Notes: generated from the sequence alone by a model not told the origin. A stretch of 11,225 bases of DNA from an uncultured Bacteroidota bacterium (GCA_946887345.1 CAMPKR010000047.1:1-11225); one strand, 5' to 3'. Positions 1 through 8,360 are shown, counted from the first letter of the stretch. A program made the numbers and translations.

Positions 1-50
1 GAGGGGAGTCGGTGTTGGTTTGCGCGAGCGGCTTAATTGCTCATGCCCGG

Positions 51-136
51 TCACTGTAAACCTCCCCGGCCCGGCCACCCCCAAGGTCCGGCGGGCCACC
101 CCTCCTAAAAACAGGAGGGGAGTTTTCAAGTTTTTT
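51..136 (+). repeat. GC-rich intergenic element with internal direct repeats and hairpins
   Basis: This non-coding stretch is much richer in G and C than the genes around it and is built from repeated pieces. GGCCACCCC occurs at 73-81 and again at 94-102, GGCCCGG near 69-75 can pair imperfectly with CCGGCGGGCC at 88-97, and the element ends in a perfect hairpin followed by T-rich sequence. The window begins with GAGGGGAGT, the same string that forms the right edge of the hairpin here (GAGGGGAGTTTT), so the end of a second copy may lie at the left edge. Dispersed palindromic CCCCTCC/GGAGGGG elements are common between genes in Bacteroidota genomes; that this is one of them is an inference, since only one full copy is visible. 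Nothing suggests a protein or a mobile element with its own genes. Confidence 0.5.
99..136 (+). terminator. Intrinsic terminator of the gene upstream of the window
   Basis: CCCCTCCT (99-106) and AGGAGGGG (113-120) form a perfect 8-bp stem with the loop AAAAAC. It is followed by AGTTTT and then a run of six T (131-136). This is a classic rho-independent terminator layout for transcription on the plus strand, so it probably ends a transcript from a gene left of the window and separates it from uvrB. Confidence 0.65.
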
Positions 137-200
137 GGGATGGTTTTTTGTGGATATGTTATGAGCTTATGAAGGATAAAATGAGGAAATTTGCAGGGAT

Positions 201-2228
201 ATGAAGTTCCAGATAGACAGGCCATACCCGCCGGCAGGAGATCAGCCTGAAGCGATCAAATTGCTGGTAAAGGGATTGAAGGAAGACGATCCGTTCCAGA
301 CGCTTTTGGGTGTAACGGGCTCAGGTAAGACCTTTACCGTTGCCAATGTAATACAAGAGGTGCAGAAACCTACCCTGGTGCTGACGCACAACAAAACGCT
401 GGTGGCACAACTGTATGGTGAACTGAGGCAATTCTTTCCTGGGAATGCAGTGGAGTACTTTGTATCCTACTACGATTACTACCAGCCTGAAGCCTACATA
501 CCAACGAGCAATACCTACATAGAAAAAGACCTTTCTATCAATGAGGAGTTGGAAAAACTGAGACTGCGTGCTACATCTAATTTGCTGAGCGGCAGGCGGG
601 ATATTATTGTTGTAGCTTCTGTTTCCTGTATCTATGGTATAGGTAACCCTACAGAATATGCGAATGGTATCATCCGCTTTAAGAAAGGAGACAATGTAGG
701 CCGGAATGGATTCCTGCATAACCTTGTCAACTCGCTATATAGCCGTAGCCAGGGCGACTTTAACCGTGGTAGCTTCAGGGTGAAGGGCGATACTGTAGAC
801 ATCAACCTGCCCTATGTTGATTATGGATACCGCATCACTTTCTTTGGCGATGAAGTAGAAGAAATAGAAAGTTTTGAACCTGATACCGGCAAGCGCATAG
901 GAGTAATGGAGAATGCAGCGATCTTCCCGGCCAACCTGTACATGGCGCCGCGTGACCAGATGATGAAAATACTGCACGAGATACAGGATGAGATGAACGC
1001 ACAGTCGGAATATTTTAGAAGCATAGGCAAGCATATAGAAGCCCAGCGCATAAAAGAGCGCGTGAGCTACGACCTGGAGATGATACAGGAACTGGGCTTC
1101 TGTCCCGGTATAGAAAACTATTCCCGCTTCCTGGACAGGCGTGAGCCGGGCACGAGGCCTTTCTGCCTGATAGATTATTTTCCTGATGATTTCCTCCTGG
1201 TGGTGGATGAAAGCCACGTTACTATCCCGCAGATAAGTGGGATGTATGGAGGAGACAGATCAAGGAAACTGAACCTGGTGGATTATGGATTCAGGCTGCC
1301 ATCGGCGCTGGATAACAGGCCGCTGAATTTTCATGAATTTGAGAAAATGCTGAACCAGGTGATATTCGTGAGTGCAACGCCGGGTAAGTATGAACTGGAG
1401 CAAAGTGGCGGCGTGGTGGTAGAGCAGATAGTAAGGCCTACAGGGCTTTTAGATCCGCCGATAGAAATAAGACCAAGCACCAACCAGATAGATGATCTGC
1501 TGGATGAAATAGACAGGAGAGTAACCAAGGGCGATCGCGTACTGGTGACAACACTCACCAAGCGCATGGCCGAAGAAATGGATAAATACCTAAAGCGGAT
1601 AGATGTGAAGAGCAGGTATATACACTCTGAAGTGGATACGCTGGAGCGGGTAGAGATACTTCGTGACCTGAGGCTGGGTGTGATAGATGTGCTCGTAGGT
1701 GTGAACCTGCTGCGTGAAGGGCTGGATCTGCCGGAAGTATCGCTGATGGCGATACTGGATGCGGACAAAGAAGGTTTCCTGAGGGATGAGCGGAGCCTGA
1801 CGCAGATGGCAGGGCGTGCGGCCCGTAACGTGGACGGCCTTGTTATATTCTACGCAGATAAGATAACGGAAAGTATGCAGCGCACCATGGATGAAACACA
1901 GCGGCGCAGGGAAAAGCAAGTGGAATACAATCGGCAACATGGTATTATTCCGCAGACGGTGCGTAAGAGTAAGGAGCAGATAATGAAACAGACATCGGTT
2001 CTGGATATTAAAGGCTACAACGAAAACGATCCGTATGCAGTGACTGAAACACTTACGGCAGCAGCTGAAGATAATGTGAGCTACGAGAACATTGCCCAAC
2101 TGGACAAGTTACTCGGACAGACCAGGAAAGCCATGGAAAAAGCAGCCAAAGAGCTTGATTTTATGGAAGCAGCAAGGCTGAGGGATAAGCTGTTCCTGTT
2201 GCAGAAAGAAAAAGAGGCGATGAAGTAG
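201..2228 (+). CDS. uvrB: UvrABC excision nuclease subunit B
   Basis: UvrB is the DNA-damage verification helicase of nucleotide excision repair. It is loaded by UvrA, opens the duplex around a lesion and recruits UvrC for incision, in the cytoplasm. The 675-residue product has the normal family length. Visible motifs: Walker A GVTGSGKT at 37-44; the aromatic beta-hairpin starting YYDYYQPEAYIP at 90-101; Walker B DESH at 336-339; SATP at 391-394; helicase motif V around GVNLLREGLDLPE at 500-512; motif VI QMAGRAARN at 535-543; and a C-terminal UVR domain at about 633-670, the UvrC/UvrA contact region. The ATG at 201 gives the expected amino terminus (MKFQ...YPPAGDQPEAI). No usable Shine-Dalgarno sequence is seen: the AGGG at 195-198 is too close to the start, as is usual in Bacteroidota. 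The gene appears intact and monocistronic. Confidence 0.98.
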   Translation: MKFQIDRPYPPAGDQPEAIKLLVKGLKEDDPFQTLLGVTGSGKTFTVANVIQEVQKPTLVLTHNKTLVAQLYGELRQFFPGNAVEYFVSYYDYYQPEAYIPTSNTYIEKDLSINEELEKLRLRATSNLLSGRRDIIVVASVSCIYGIGNPTEYANGIIRFKKGDNVGRNGFLHNLVNSLYSRSQGDFNRGSFRVKGDTVDINLPYVDYGYRITFFGDEVEEIESFEPDTGKRIGVMENAAIFPANLYMAPRDQMMKILHEIQDEMNAQSEYFRSIGKHIEAQRIKERVSYDLEMIQELGFCPGIENYSRFLDRREPGTRPFCLIDYFPDDFLLVVDESHVTIPQISGMYGGDRSRKLNLVDYGFRLPSALDNRPLNFHEFEKMLNQVIFVSATPGKYELEQSGGVVVEQIVRPTGLLDPPIEIRPSTNQIDDLLDEIDRRVTKGDRVLVTTLTKRMAEEMDKYLKRIDVKSRYIHSEVDTLERVEILRDLRLGVIDVLVGVNLLREGLDLPEVSLMAILDADKEGFLRDERSLTQMAGRAARNVDGLVIFYADKITESMQRTMDETQRRREKQVEYNRQHGIIPQTVRKSKEQIMKQTSVLDIKGYNENDPYAVTETLTAAAEDNVSYENIAQLDKLLGQTRKAMEKAAKELDFMEAARLRDKLFLLQKEKEAMK

Positions 2229-2275
2229 AATTTGGAGCTCATGCGGCGCTTATTTTTAATGCGAATTAACCCGTG

Positions 2276-2307
2276 GCTAAATTATTGGCACAATAGGGGG
2301 ATTTAGC
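2276..2307 (+). other. Bulged inverted repeat between uvrB and the next gene
   Basis: GCTAAATTATTG (2276-2287) pairs with CAATA (2291-2295) and then ATTTAGC (2301-2307), giving 12 base pairs closed by a GCA loop, with a bulge of five G (2296-2300) on the 3' side. There is no T-run after it, so it is a poor intrinsic terminator. It lies 47 bases after the uvrB stop and 84 bases before the next start, and could be a transcript 3'-end structure, part of the leader of the next gene, or a protein-binding site. The rest of 2229-2391 is AT-rich with no clear promoter match. Confidence 0.4.
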
Positions 2308-2391
2308 GGCTGAATATTTGGCTATACCACATATTTTATATAATTTTCTACGTCCAAAGCGGGTGTCCGTATTGGGCCTTATTTGCCATAT

Positions 2392-5373
2392 ATGAAAGTG
2401 AAACTTTACTCTAAACTTTTTTTCGTTTTATTGCTTTGTTCGTTCCCGAATTTGTTGAAGGCGCAAATCAATATTACGACCGCTGACACCTCTATTTGCG
2501 AGGGTTATCAATTTCAGCTTCATGCAGACCTGAATGGCCGGACGCCTGTGCCAATTAATTTTCAACAGAACAATGTTTTTTCCGGCGTCATTAACCTGGG
2601 CTTTTCGTTCGTATTCTATGGAACGGCATATACACAGTGTATTGTTTCTCCCAACGGACAGATATCTTTCAATACAGGTAGTGCTAATATGCCCGCTGAT
2701 AACGTAGTGGACGAGGCAGTGCCCGGAGAGACCAGTACGCTTAACTCGATAATGTGTCCCTGGATAGGCCTTGATATAACTGCCGGTGGAACAATTGATT
2801 ATGCGCAGATGGGTACGGCACCTAACAGGCGCTTTGTGCTTACATTCTGTTCAGTGCCTATGTTTACCTGCACTAACTATACAGTTTCTTTCCAGGTGGT
2901 GCTTTATGAAACAAGCAACCAAATAGACATGCATCTTATCCGCAATCCCGGGCCACAATGCAGTACGTGGAACTTCGGCCGCTCTATACAGGGAGTACAG
3001 GATGCTGCAGGTATCAATGCCACTACGGTTCCGGGCCGCAACTGGCCGTTTGCGTGGGGCGGCACCGAGGACAGCCACAGGTTCAGTCCCGCAGGGCCTA
3101 ACAGCTATACTGTAGCTGCAATACCACACACACATATACCCGACCAGACTTCTACTATCCGATGGTATGCAGGAGGTTTCCAGATAGGTACGGGAGCGAA
3201 TTACCAGTATACCTATATTTCATCGCAGACGATAGTAGCAATGGTGTACAATTGTCCTGACACTCTATCGGATACCGTGGACGTGACTGTGAACCAGATA
3301 TATAATATAACAAGTGTTGATTCGACCAATCCATCGCAGTGTGAAGCTCCTGACGGAACAATAACACTCTTTGGTTTCTTCCCAAACCTGACTTACGACA
3401 TTTTCTATACCGATGTGCTGGGCAACCCGCAGACGCTGACAGCTACTGCAGATAATGCAGGCGGACTGCTGATAACGGGATTGGTAGCAGGTAACTATAC
3501 GAACTTCTACGTGGTATCGCAGGAAGGATGTACCAGCAACGTGTATACACCTATACCACTGTATGATGATGCGGTGTTTATAGATACGGCAGTTGCGGTG
3601 TTCCCGATACTGTGTAATGCGAATGACGGAAGTATTACGCTCCAGGGCCTGGTGCCGGGAGTGACTTATACGGTAAATTACCTGTACAACTCTACGCCTT
3701 TTACTGTAGTGCTGGTAGCAGATGCGAATGGTGACGTGAACATACCAAACCTTGCATCTGGTACGTATACAAACATAACAGCATCAACAACGAATTGTAC
3801 ATCGAACGCAATGGGGCCGCTGACGCTTATAGACCCGATACCTGTAATAGATGATGTGATACCGAGTCCGCCGAGCCTGTGCCGCGGCAGCGATGGTTAC
3901 CTGACTATAACGGGAATGTTCCCGGATTCCAACTACGTAGTGCGATACCTGTTTGAAGGGGTAGTGTACACAGTGCCACTTGTGGCCAATGGTGCGGGAG
4001 AAGTAATAGTACCGGGACTAAGCGCGGGATTATATGATGATATTACAGTGCAGTTGTTATCCTGCCAGTCGAACCAGGCAGGCCCGGTTACGATAGTGAA
4101 CCCTGCGATAACTGCGGATTTTACGTTTGCGTTGCTGCCAGGTTGTACAGAAGACACAGTGATGTTTACGGATATTTCACAGGGGTCAGCTTACCCTTTT
4201 GAGTATGTATGGAAGTTTGGTGACGGTACTACAGATACGGCGCAACACCCGATGCATATCTATGATGAGCAGGCAACTTATCCTGTGACATTAATAATTA
4301 CCGATAGCGTGTGTATAGATTCAGTAACGCATGACGTGATCATCAATCACCCGCTGTTGGCGAACTTTACCGTGGACTTTGAAACTATCTGCCAAAACGG
4401 AACTGTGAACTTTACAGATGCATCGACCGCTACGCCACCAACTACTTACTATTGGGATTTTGGCAATGGCGAAACGAATTCTTTTGGTGTGCCTACGGTT
4501 GCTTCTGTGTATCCGCATCCGGGAGACTATACGGCGATGCTTGTAGTTACAGACTTTATAGGTTGTAAGGATACGGCTTACAAGGATATAAGAGTAGACT
4601 CGCTGACGGTGATCACCGCTGACTTCAAAGACGACATGATATGTGCGGGTGAAGAAATAGTAGTGTTTGCAGGTTATGCAGACACAGGAAGTACGGGCGT
4701 AAACTGGGATTTCGGAGACGGTATCATTAAGCTGGATTACGGACATGATATGCAGCACGCTTACGAGAACGCCGGTGTTTACAATCTTCATATTATAGCG
4801 ACGGGTAGGGTTTGTGATGATGTGGATTCGACATATGTGATAACAGTGCAGCCAAATCCACAGATCAATTTAGGTCCTGACACATCTTTATGCCCGGGTT
4901 CAGGAAACCTGATATTGATGGACCTGGTAAACGCAGGTAACCCTGCTGCAAGCTGGAAATGGCTGCTGGGTGATGCGCAAATAGACGGCACTTCCTTTAA
5001 CCAGAATGTAACGGAGCCGGGAAGGTATACATCGATAGTAACTATTGGAGCATGCTCTGCAGTGGATACTATTTTGGTAGAAAAGGGTTGCTACGTAGAT
5101 GTGCCGAATGCTTTCAGCCCGGATGGAGACAGCCGTAATGATTATTTCATTCCACGCCAGTTATCATCAAAGAATGTGAAAACCTTTAAGATGCAGATAT
5201 TCAACCGCTGGGGCCAGGAAATATTCCTTACTACCGATATTGGCGGTCGTGGCTGGGATGGCAGGTTCAATGGAGAGCCTCAGCCACAAGGTGTTTATAT
5301 TTACCTGATAGATGTGAGTTTTGCCAACGGTGTAGTGGAAAAGAAACAGGGAAATGTGACCCTGCTGAGATAG
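2392..5373 (+). CDS. Secreted PKD-repeat protein with T9SS type B (CHU_C) C-terminal domain
   Basis: A 993-residue exported protein. Residues 1-24 are a typical Sec signal peptide (basic start, hydrophobic core, cleavage after LLKA before Q). A beta-rich domain at about 65-235 contains FYGTAYTQCIVSPNGQISF. Three repeats of about 90 residues follow (306-395, 396-486, 487-574) with the pattern C..xDGxIxLxG..P...Y, GL.AG.Y, then C.SN, resembling SprB-type repeats. PKD-like domains lie at about 576-653, 654-737 and 743-819, an Ig-like segment at 822-897, and the gliding-motility-associated C-terminal domain at 900-993 (VPNAFSPDGD, IFNRWGQEIF, GRGWDG, QPQGVYIY, GNVTLLR). In known systems CHU_C directs export through the type IX secretion system to the surface or medium. 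The likely role is adhesin, motility-associated or surface-structure protein; no catalytic domain is seen. The ATG at 2392 is preferred to an in-frame TTG at 2383 because it starts the signal peptide directly. Confidence 0.9.
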   Translation: MKVKLYSKLFFVLLLCSFPNLLKAQINITTADTSICEGYQFQLHADLNGRTPVPINFQQNNVFSGVINLGFSFVFYGTAYTQCIVSPNGQISFNTGSANMPADNVVDEAVPGETSTLNSIMCPWIGLDITAGGTIDYAQMGTAPNRRFVLTFCSVPMFTCTNYTVSFQVVLYETSNQIDMHLIRNPGPQCSTWNFGRSIQGVQDAAGINATTVPGRNWPFAWGGTEDSHRFSPAGPNSYTVAAIPHTHIPDQTSTIRWYAGGFQIGTGANYQYTYISSQTIVAMVYNCPDTLSDTVDVTVNQIYNITSVDSTNPSQCEAPDGTITLFGFFPNLTYDIFYTDVLGNPQTLTATADNAGGLLITGLVAGNYTNFYVVSQEGCTSNVYTPIPLYDDAVFIDTAVAVFPILCNANDGSITLQGLVPGVTYTVNYLYNSTPFTVVLVADANGDVNIPNLASGTYTNITASTTNCTSNAMGPLTLIDPIPVIDDVIPSPPSLCRGSDGYLTITGMFPDSNYVVRYLFEGVVYTVPLVANGAGEVIVPGLSAGLYDDITVQLLSCQSNQAGPVTIVNPAITADFTFALLPGCTEDTVMFTDISQGSAYPFEYVWKFGDGTTDTAQHPMHIYDEQATYPVTLIITDSVCIDSVTHDVIINHPLLANFTVDFETICQNGTVNFTDASTATPPTTYYWDFGNGETNSFGVPTVASVYPHPGDYTAMLVVTDFIGCKDTAYKDIRVDSLTVITADFKDDMICAGEEIVVFAGYADTGSTGVNWDFGDGIIKLDYGHDMQHAYENAGVYNLHIIATGRVCDDVDSTYVITVQPNPQINLGPDTSLCPGSGNLILMDLVNAGNPAASWKWLLGDAQIDGTSFNQNVTEPGRYTSIVTIGACSAVDTILVEKGCYVDVPNAFSPDGDSRNDYFIPRQLSSKNVKTFKMQIFNRWGQEIFLTTDIGGRGWDGRFNGEPQPQGVYIYLIDVSFANGVVEKKQGNVTLLR
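3307..4113 (+). repeat. Three tandem SprB-like repeats in the first CHU_C protein
   Basis: The encoded units run from about 3307, 3577 and 3850, each about 90 codons. Shared positions are an early Cys followed by (D/N)DG or SDG, then I.L.G or L.I.G, P...Y.V.Y, a later GL.AG.Y or L.SG.Y, and a second Cys followed by SN. The two Cys per unit could form a disulfide in the exported protein. The repetition is clear in protein; the DNA copies have drifted, so they are old duplications. Boundaries are approximate. Confidence 0.7.
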
Positions 5374-5398
5374 CGACAAAAGAAGATATTTTGAATAT

Positions 5399-5440
5399 TA
5401 GAAATGGTTGAAATTGCAACCATTTCTAGTTTATATATGA
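5399..5440 (+). terminator. Intrinsic terminator after the first CHU_C gene
   Basis: TAGAAATGGTTG (5399-5410) and CAACCATTTCTA (5417-5428) form a perfect 12-bp stem with the loop AAATTG, followed by GTTTATATAT. It lies 25 bases past the stop codon. It implies that the downstream paralogue is mostly transcribed from its own promoter within 5440-5561. The T-tract is interrupted, so termination may be partial. Confidence 0.65.
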
Positions 5441-5561
5441 TGAATATATATCCAACATTTTTGCCAAAAAAGCTGTCTTCATTTTTATAAGTATCTTTAA
5501 GGCTCGGTCTAAATGCCCTTGCTACGGATCAGATTTGTATTCGAATAATTTTTGTAAAAAG

Positions 5562-8360
5562 ATGAAGAATAGATTGTTTGGGGTCTTGCTATTGTTGCTG
5601 CTCAGCGGCACAGCTATAGCTCAGCCACTGCCCTGTCCCCCTAATAACACGACCTTTCTTACCGGTACAGGAGACACCGCCATATGCCGCGGCAGTTGCG
5701 CTCCGCTGAATGTAACCAGTACAACAACACTGAAATCGACAACAGAATATGTTGTTTCTTCCATCCCGTACCTGCCTACGACTTTTACCGGTGGTACACC
5801 TATCCTTGTGGGTATAGATGATATTTACAGCCAGGTGCTGCAATTGCCTTTCGACTTTTGCTTCTTTGGTATTAAATATAACCAGTGCGTGATTGGCGCC
5901 AATGGCCAGATATGCTTTAATACAGCCCTGGCGGGCGCTTATAATCCATGGCCCATATCGGGTGGGCTACCGGGCAACCAGAATGACGGCACACTTAACT
6001 GTATAATGGGTGCTTATTATGATATTGACCCATCGCTGGGTGGAAACATACGCTATGCTACCTATGGTACTGCTCCCTGCCGCACCTTCGTGGTGTCGTG
6101 GGATAATGTGCCTTTGTTTAACCTTTCTAACTGTCCCGGTCTTTTCGGTACACAGCAGATCGTTCTTTATGAAACTACCTATGCTATAGATGTATTTATA
6201 CAGGAACGCCCGATATGCCTGAACTGGAACAGTGGTAATGGCATACTGGGTATCATGGATGCGACAGGTACCGGTTACGCTGTTGTGCCCGGCTACAACG
6301 GCGGAGCGTGGGATGCCTTTAATGAAGGCTGGCGCTTTACGCCAGATGGTGACCCGGCATGGACCTATACCGTATTTGACTCTTTGAATAACGTGGTAGG
6401 TACACAAACAACAATAGGTTCTACAGCTTCTGCTACGCTGACTGTTTGTCCTGATGTGACATCAAGGTATTTTATAAAAGGTGTGGCCAGTTCTAACTGT
6501 GACTCACTGATAAAATGGGATACGGTGAAGGTTACCGTGGGCTGGGATCCGGATATAGACTCTTCTGAAGCTTATGATGTATCGGGCTGCGGTATGTTTG
6601 ACGGAACGATAAATCTGTGGGGTGGCCTGCTGCCAGGTGATACTTTTATTATACACTATTACAAAGATGGTCTGCCGCAGCCCAATGTTATAGACATCGC
6701 GGATGCGGACAGCCTGGTGCAGATAACAGGACTCGGTGCGGGCAGCTACAACTATATTTATATAACCACGAGCCTTGGCTGTATTTCGGATTCCGTAGGT
6801 CCGCTTGTAATTGATGATCCTACGCCTGTGATCACCAACGTAGCGACAACTCCGCCAAGCCTATGCCGTGCTTCCGATGCAACGATGACACTAGAGGGGC
6901 TATTGCCGGGCAGCACCTATGTGATCACTTACTCTGCCAACGGAACAACAGTGCAGATAACCCTGGTAGCTGATGCTAACGGACAAATATTTATAGGTGG
7001 ATTACTGGCCGGATCGTACACGATAACGGCGACCCTGCTGACCTGTACCTCTCCGCCTTACGGACCGGTGCTGATTCAGAACCCGCCTGTTACGGCTGAT
7101 TTCACATGGCAGTTGTTCCCGGGTTGTACAGAGGACACGGTGGTATTCTCAGACCTGTCATCAGGATCAGCTTATCCGTTTGAATACCTGTGGAACTTTG
7201 CTGACAGCACTACATGGAGTACGGATCAGAACCCGGTGCATATATATGAAGACCAGGGAACCTATTCTGTAGTGCTGATAATAACTGATAGTGTATGCCG
7301 CGACACTATTACCGATGATGTAGTTATCGATCACCCGCTGTTAGCAAATTTCACTGTGGATAATGATACCATCTGCCAGCATTCAACGATAAACTTTACT
7401 GATGCATCTACCGCTACGCCTCCTGTTTCTTATTTCTGGATGTATGGCACGGGTGATGTAAGCACATTCAACAGTCCGACACAGACTTATACCTATGACA
7501 GGTCGGGCAATATTATTGCAGCACTTGAAGTGACTGACTTTATAGGTTGTAAAGACACGGCTTACCAGCTGATACGCGTGGATTCGCTTTCGGTAGTGAA
7601 TCTCAGCTTCAGCGATGATATTATCTGCGCGGGAGAGAAGGTAACAATAACTGCTACTTACGCCGATACAGGAAGCACCGGTGTGGTTTGGGATTTTGGC
7701 GATGGTATTATTTCCCCTGCAGTGGAAGGACATAGCATAGACCATTCTTATGAATATCCCGGTGTTTATAATGTACACTCTATCATTACGGCGAGAATAT
7801 GTCCTGATGTGGATTCGGTGAAGCAACTGATAGTGGAGCCTCAGCCGCAGATCGACCTCGGTCCGGATACGAGCATGTGCCCTACCGCAGCACCGCTGAT
7901 ACTTCATGACCTGGTAAATGCGGGTAACCCGAGTGCTACATGGGAATGGAGACAGAATAACATACCAATGGACGAAACTTCGTTCAACATAACAGCGAAT
8001 ACGCCGGCGAGATATACATCGATAGTGACGATACGGGAATGTAGTGCTACAGATAGCATATGGGTAGCAATGGATTGCTATTTAGACGTCCCCAATGCAT
8101 TCAGTCCCGATGGTGATAACCTGAACGATTTCTTCCTGCCGCGCCAATGGCTTTCCAGGGGAGTTACTACTTACAAAATGCTCATCTTCAACCGCTGGGG
8201 ACAGGAAATATTCAGCACTACGAATATTAATGGTCGCGGCTGGGATGGCAAGTTTAATGGAGTGGATCAGCCCCAGGGAGTGTATGTATACGTGATAGAT
8301 GTGACGTTTAAGGACGGCCGTAGTGAGCACAAACAAGGGAATGTGACGCTGTTAAGATGA
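5562..8360 (+). CDS. Secreted PKD-repeat protein with T9SS type B (CHU_C) domain, paralogue of the preceding gene
   Basis: A 932-residue exported protein. Residues 1-20 form a strong signal peptide (MKNR, a long Leu core, TAIA before Q). The N-terminal domain (about 90-262) matches that of the upstream protein (YNQCVIGANGQICFNT, QIVLYETTYAIDV, VVPGYNGG, EGWRFTPDG) but has more Cys and a longer lead-in. Two SprB-like repeats follow (about 328-419 and 420-510), one fewer than upstream. Then come PKD-like domains at about 510-588, 590-674 and 677-757, an Ig-like segment at 761-838 and CHU_C at 839-932 (VPNAFSPDGD, IFNRWGQEIF, GRGWDGKFNG, GNVTLLR). From ADF (residue 512) to the end it aligns with the upstream protein almost without length change (421 versus 419 residues), so the genes arose by tandem duplication. 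Export by the type IX system is inferred from CHU_C; the ligand is unknown. The ATG at 5562 is chosen over an in-frame TTG at 5535 because it begins the signal peptide. Confidence 0.9.
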   Translation: MKNRLFGVLLLLLLSGTAIAQPLPCPPNNTTFLTGTGDTAICRGSCAPLNVTSTTTLKSTTEYVVSSIPYLPTTFTGGTPILVGIDDIYSQVLQLPFDFCFFGIKYNQCVIGANGQICFNTALAGAYNPWPISGGLPGNQNDGTLNCIMGAYYDIDPSLGGNIRYATYGTAPCRTFVVSWDNVPLFNLSNCPGLFGTQQIVLYETTYAIDVFIQERPICLNWNSGNGILGIMDATGTGYAVVPGYNGGAWDAFNEGWRFTPDGDPAWTYTVFDSLNNVVGTQTTIGSTASATLTVCPDVTSRYFIKGVASSNCDSLIKWDTVKVTVGWDPDIDSSEAYDVSGCGMFDGTINLWGGLLPGDTFIIHYYKDGLPQPNVIDIADADSLVQITGLGAGSYNYIYITTSLGCISDSVGPLVIDDPTPVITNVATTPPSLCRASDATMTLEGLLPGSTYVITYSANGTTVQITLVADANGQIFIGGLLAGSYTITATLLTCTSPPYGPVLIQNPPVTADFTWQLFPGCTEDTVVFSDLSSGSAYPFEYLWNFADSTTWSTDQNPVHIYEDQGTYSVVLIITDSVCRDTITDDVVIDHPLLANFTVDNDTICQHSTINFTDASTATPPVSYFWMYGTGDVSTFNSPTQTYTYDRSGNIIAALEVTDFIGCKDTAYQLIRVDSLSVVNLSFSDDIICAGEKVTITATYADTGSTGVVWDFGDGIISPAVEGHSIDHSYEYPGVYNVHSIITARICPDVDSVKQLIVEPQPQIDLGPDTSMCPTAAPLILHDLVNAGNPSATWEWRQNNIPMDETSFNITANTPARYTSIVTIRECSATDSIWVAMDCYLDVPNAFSPDGDNLNDFFLPRQWLSRGVTTYKMLIFNRWGQEIFSTTNINGRGWDGKFNGVDQPQGVYVYVIDVTFKDGRSEHKQGNVTLLR
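6543..7091 (+). repeat. Two tandem SprB-like repeats in the second CHU_C protein
   Basis: Two units of about 91 codons. They carry the same pattern as those of the upstream paralogue: C(G/R)..D(G/A)T(I/M).L.G.LPG..(Y/F).I.Y, then GL.AGSY, then a later Cys, GP and a closing I.(D/N)P. The second unit (PPSLCRASD) is closest to the third unit upstream (PPSLCRGSD), and both lead directly into the first PKD domain. Boundaries are approximate. Confidence 0.65.

Noticed and set aside
735..1217. Long minus-strand open frames inside uvrB
   Set aside because: They lie wholly within a gene whose protein is certain and show no domain or signal of their own.
2383..2391. In-frame TTG start adding three residues to the first CHU_C protein
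   Set aside because: The ATG at 2392 directly begins a normal signal peptide and is the better start; nothing supports the TTG.
3307..4113. Regularly spaced repeats considered as a CRISPR-like array
   Set aside because: The repetition is at protein level in units of about 270 bases with diverged DNA; there are no short identical repeats and no cas genes.
5535..5561. In-frame TTG start adding nine residues to the second CHU_C protein
   Set aside because: It would place polar residues before the basic start of the signal peptide; the ATG at 5562 fits better.
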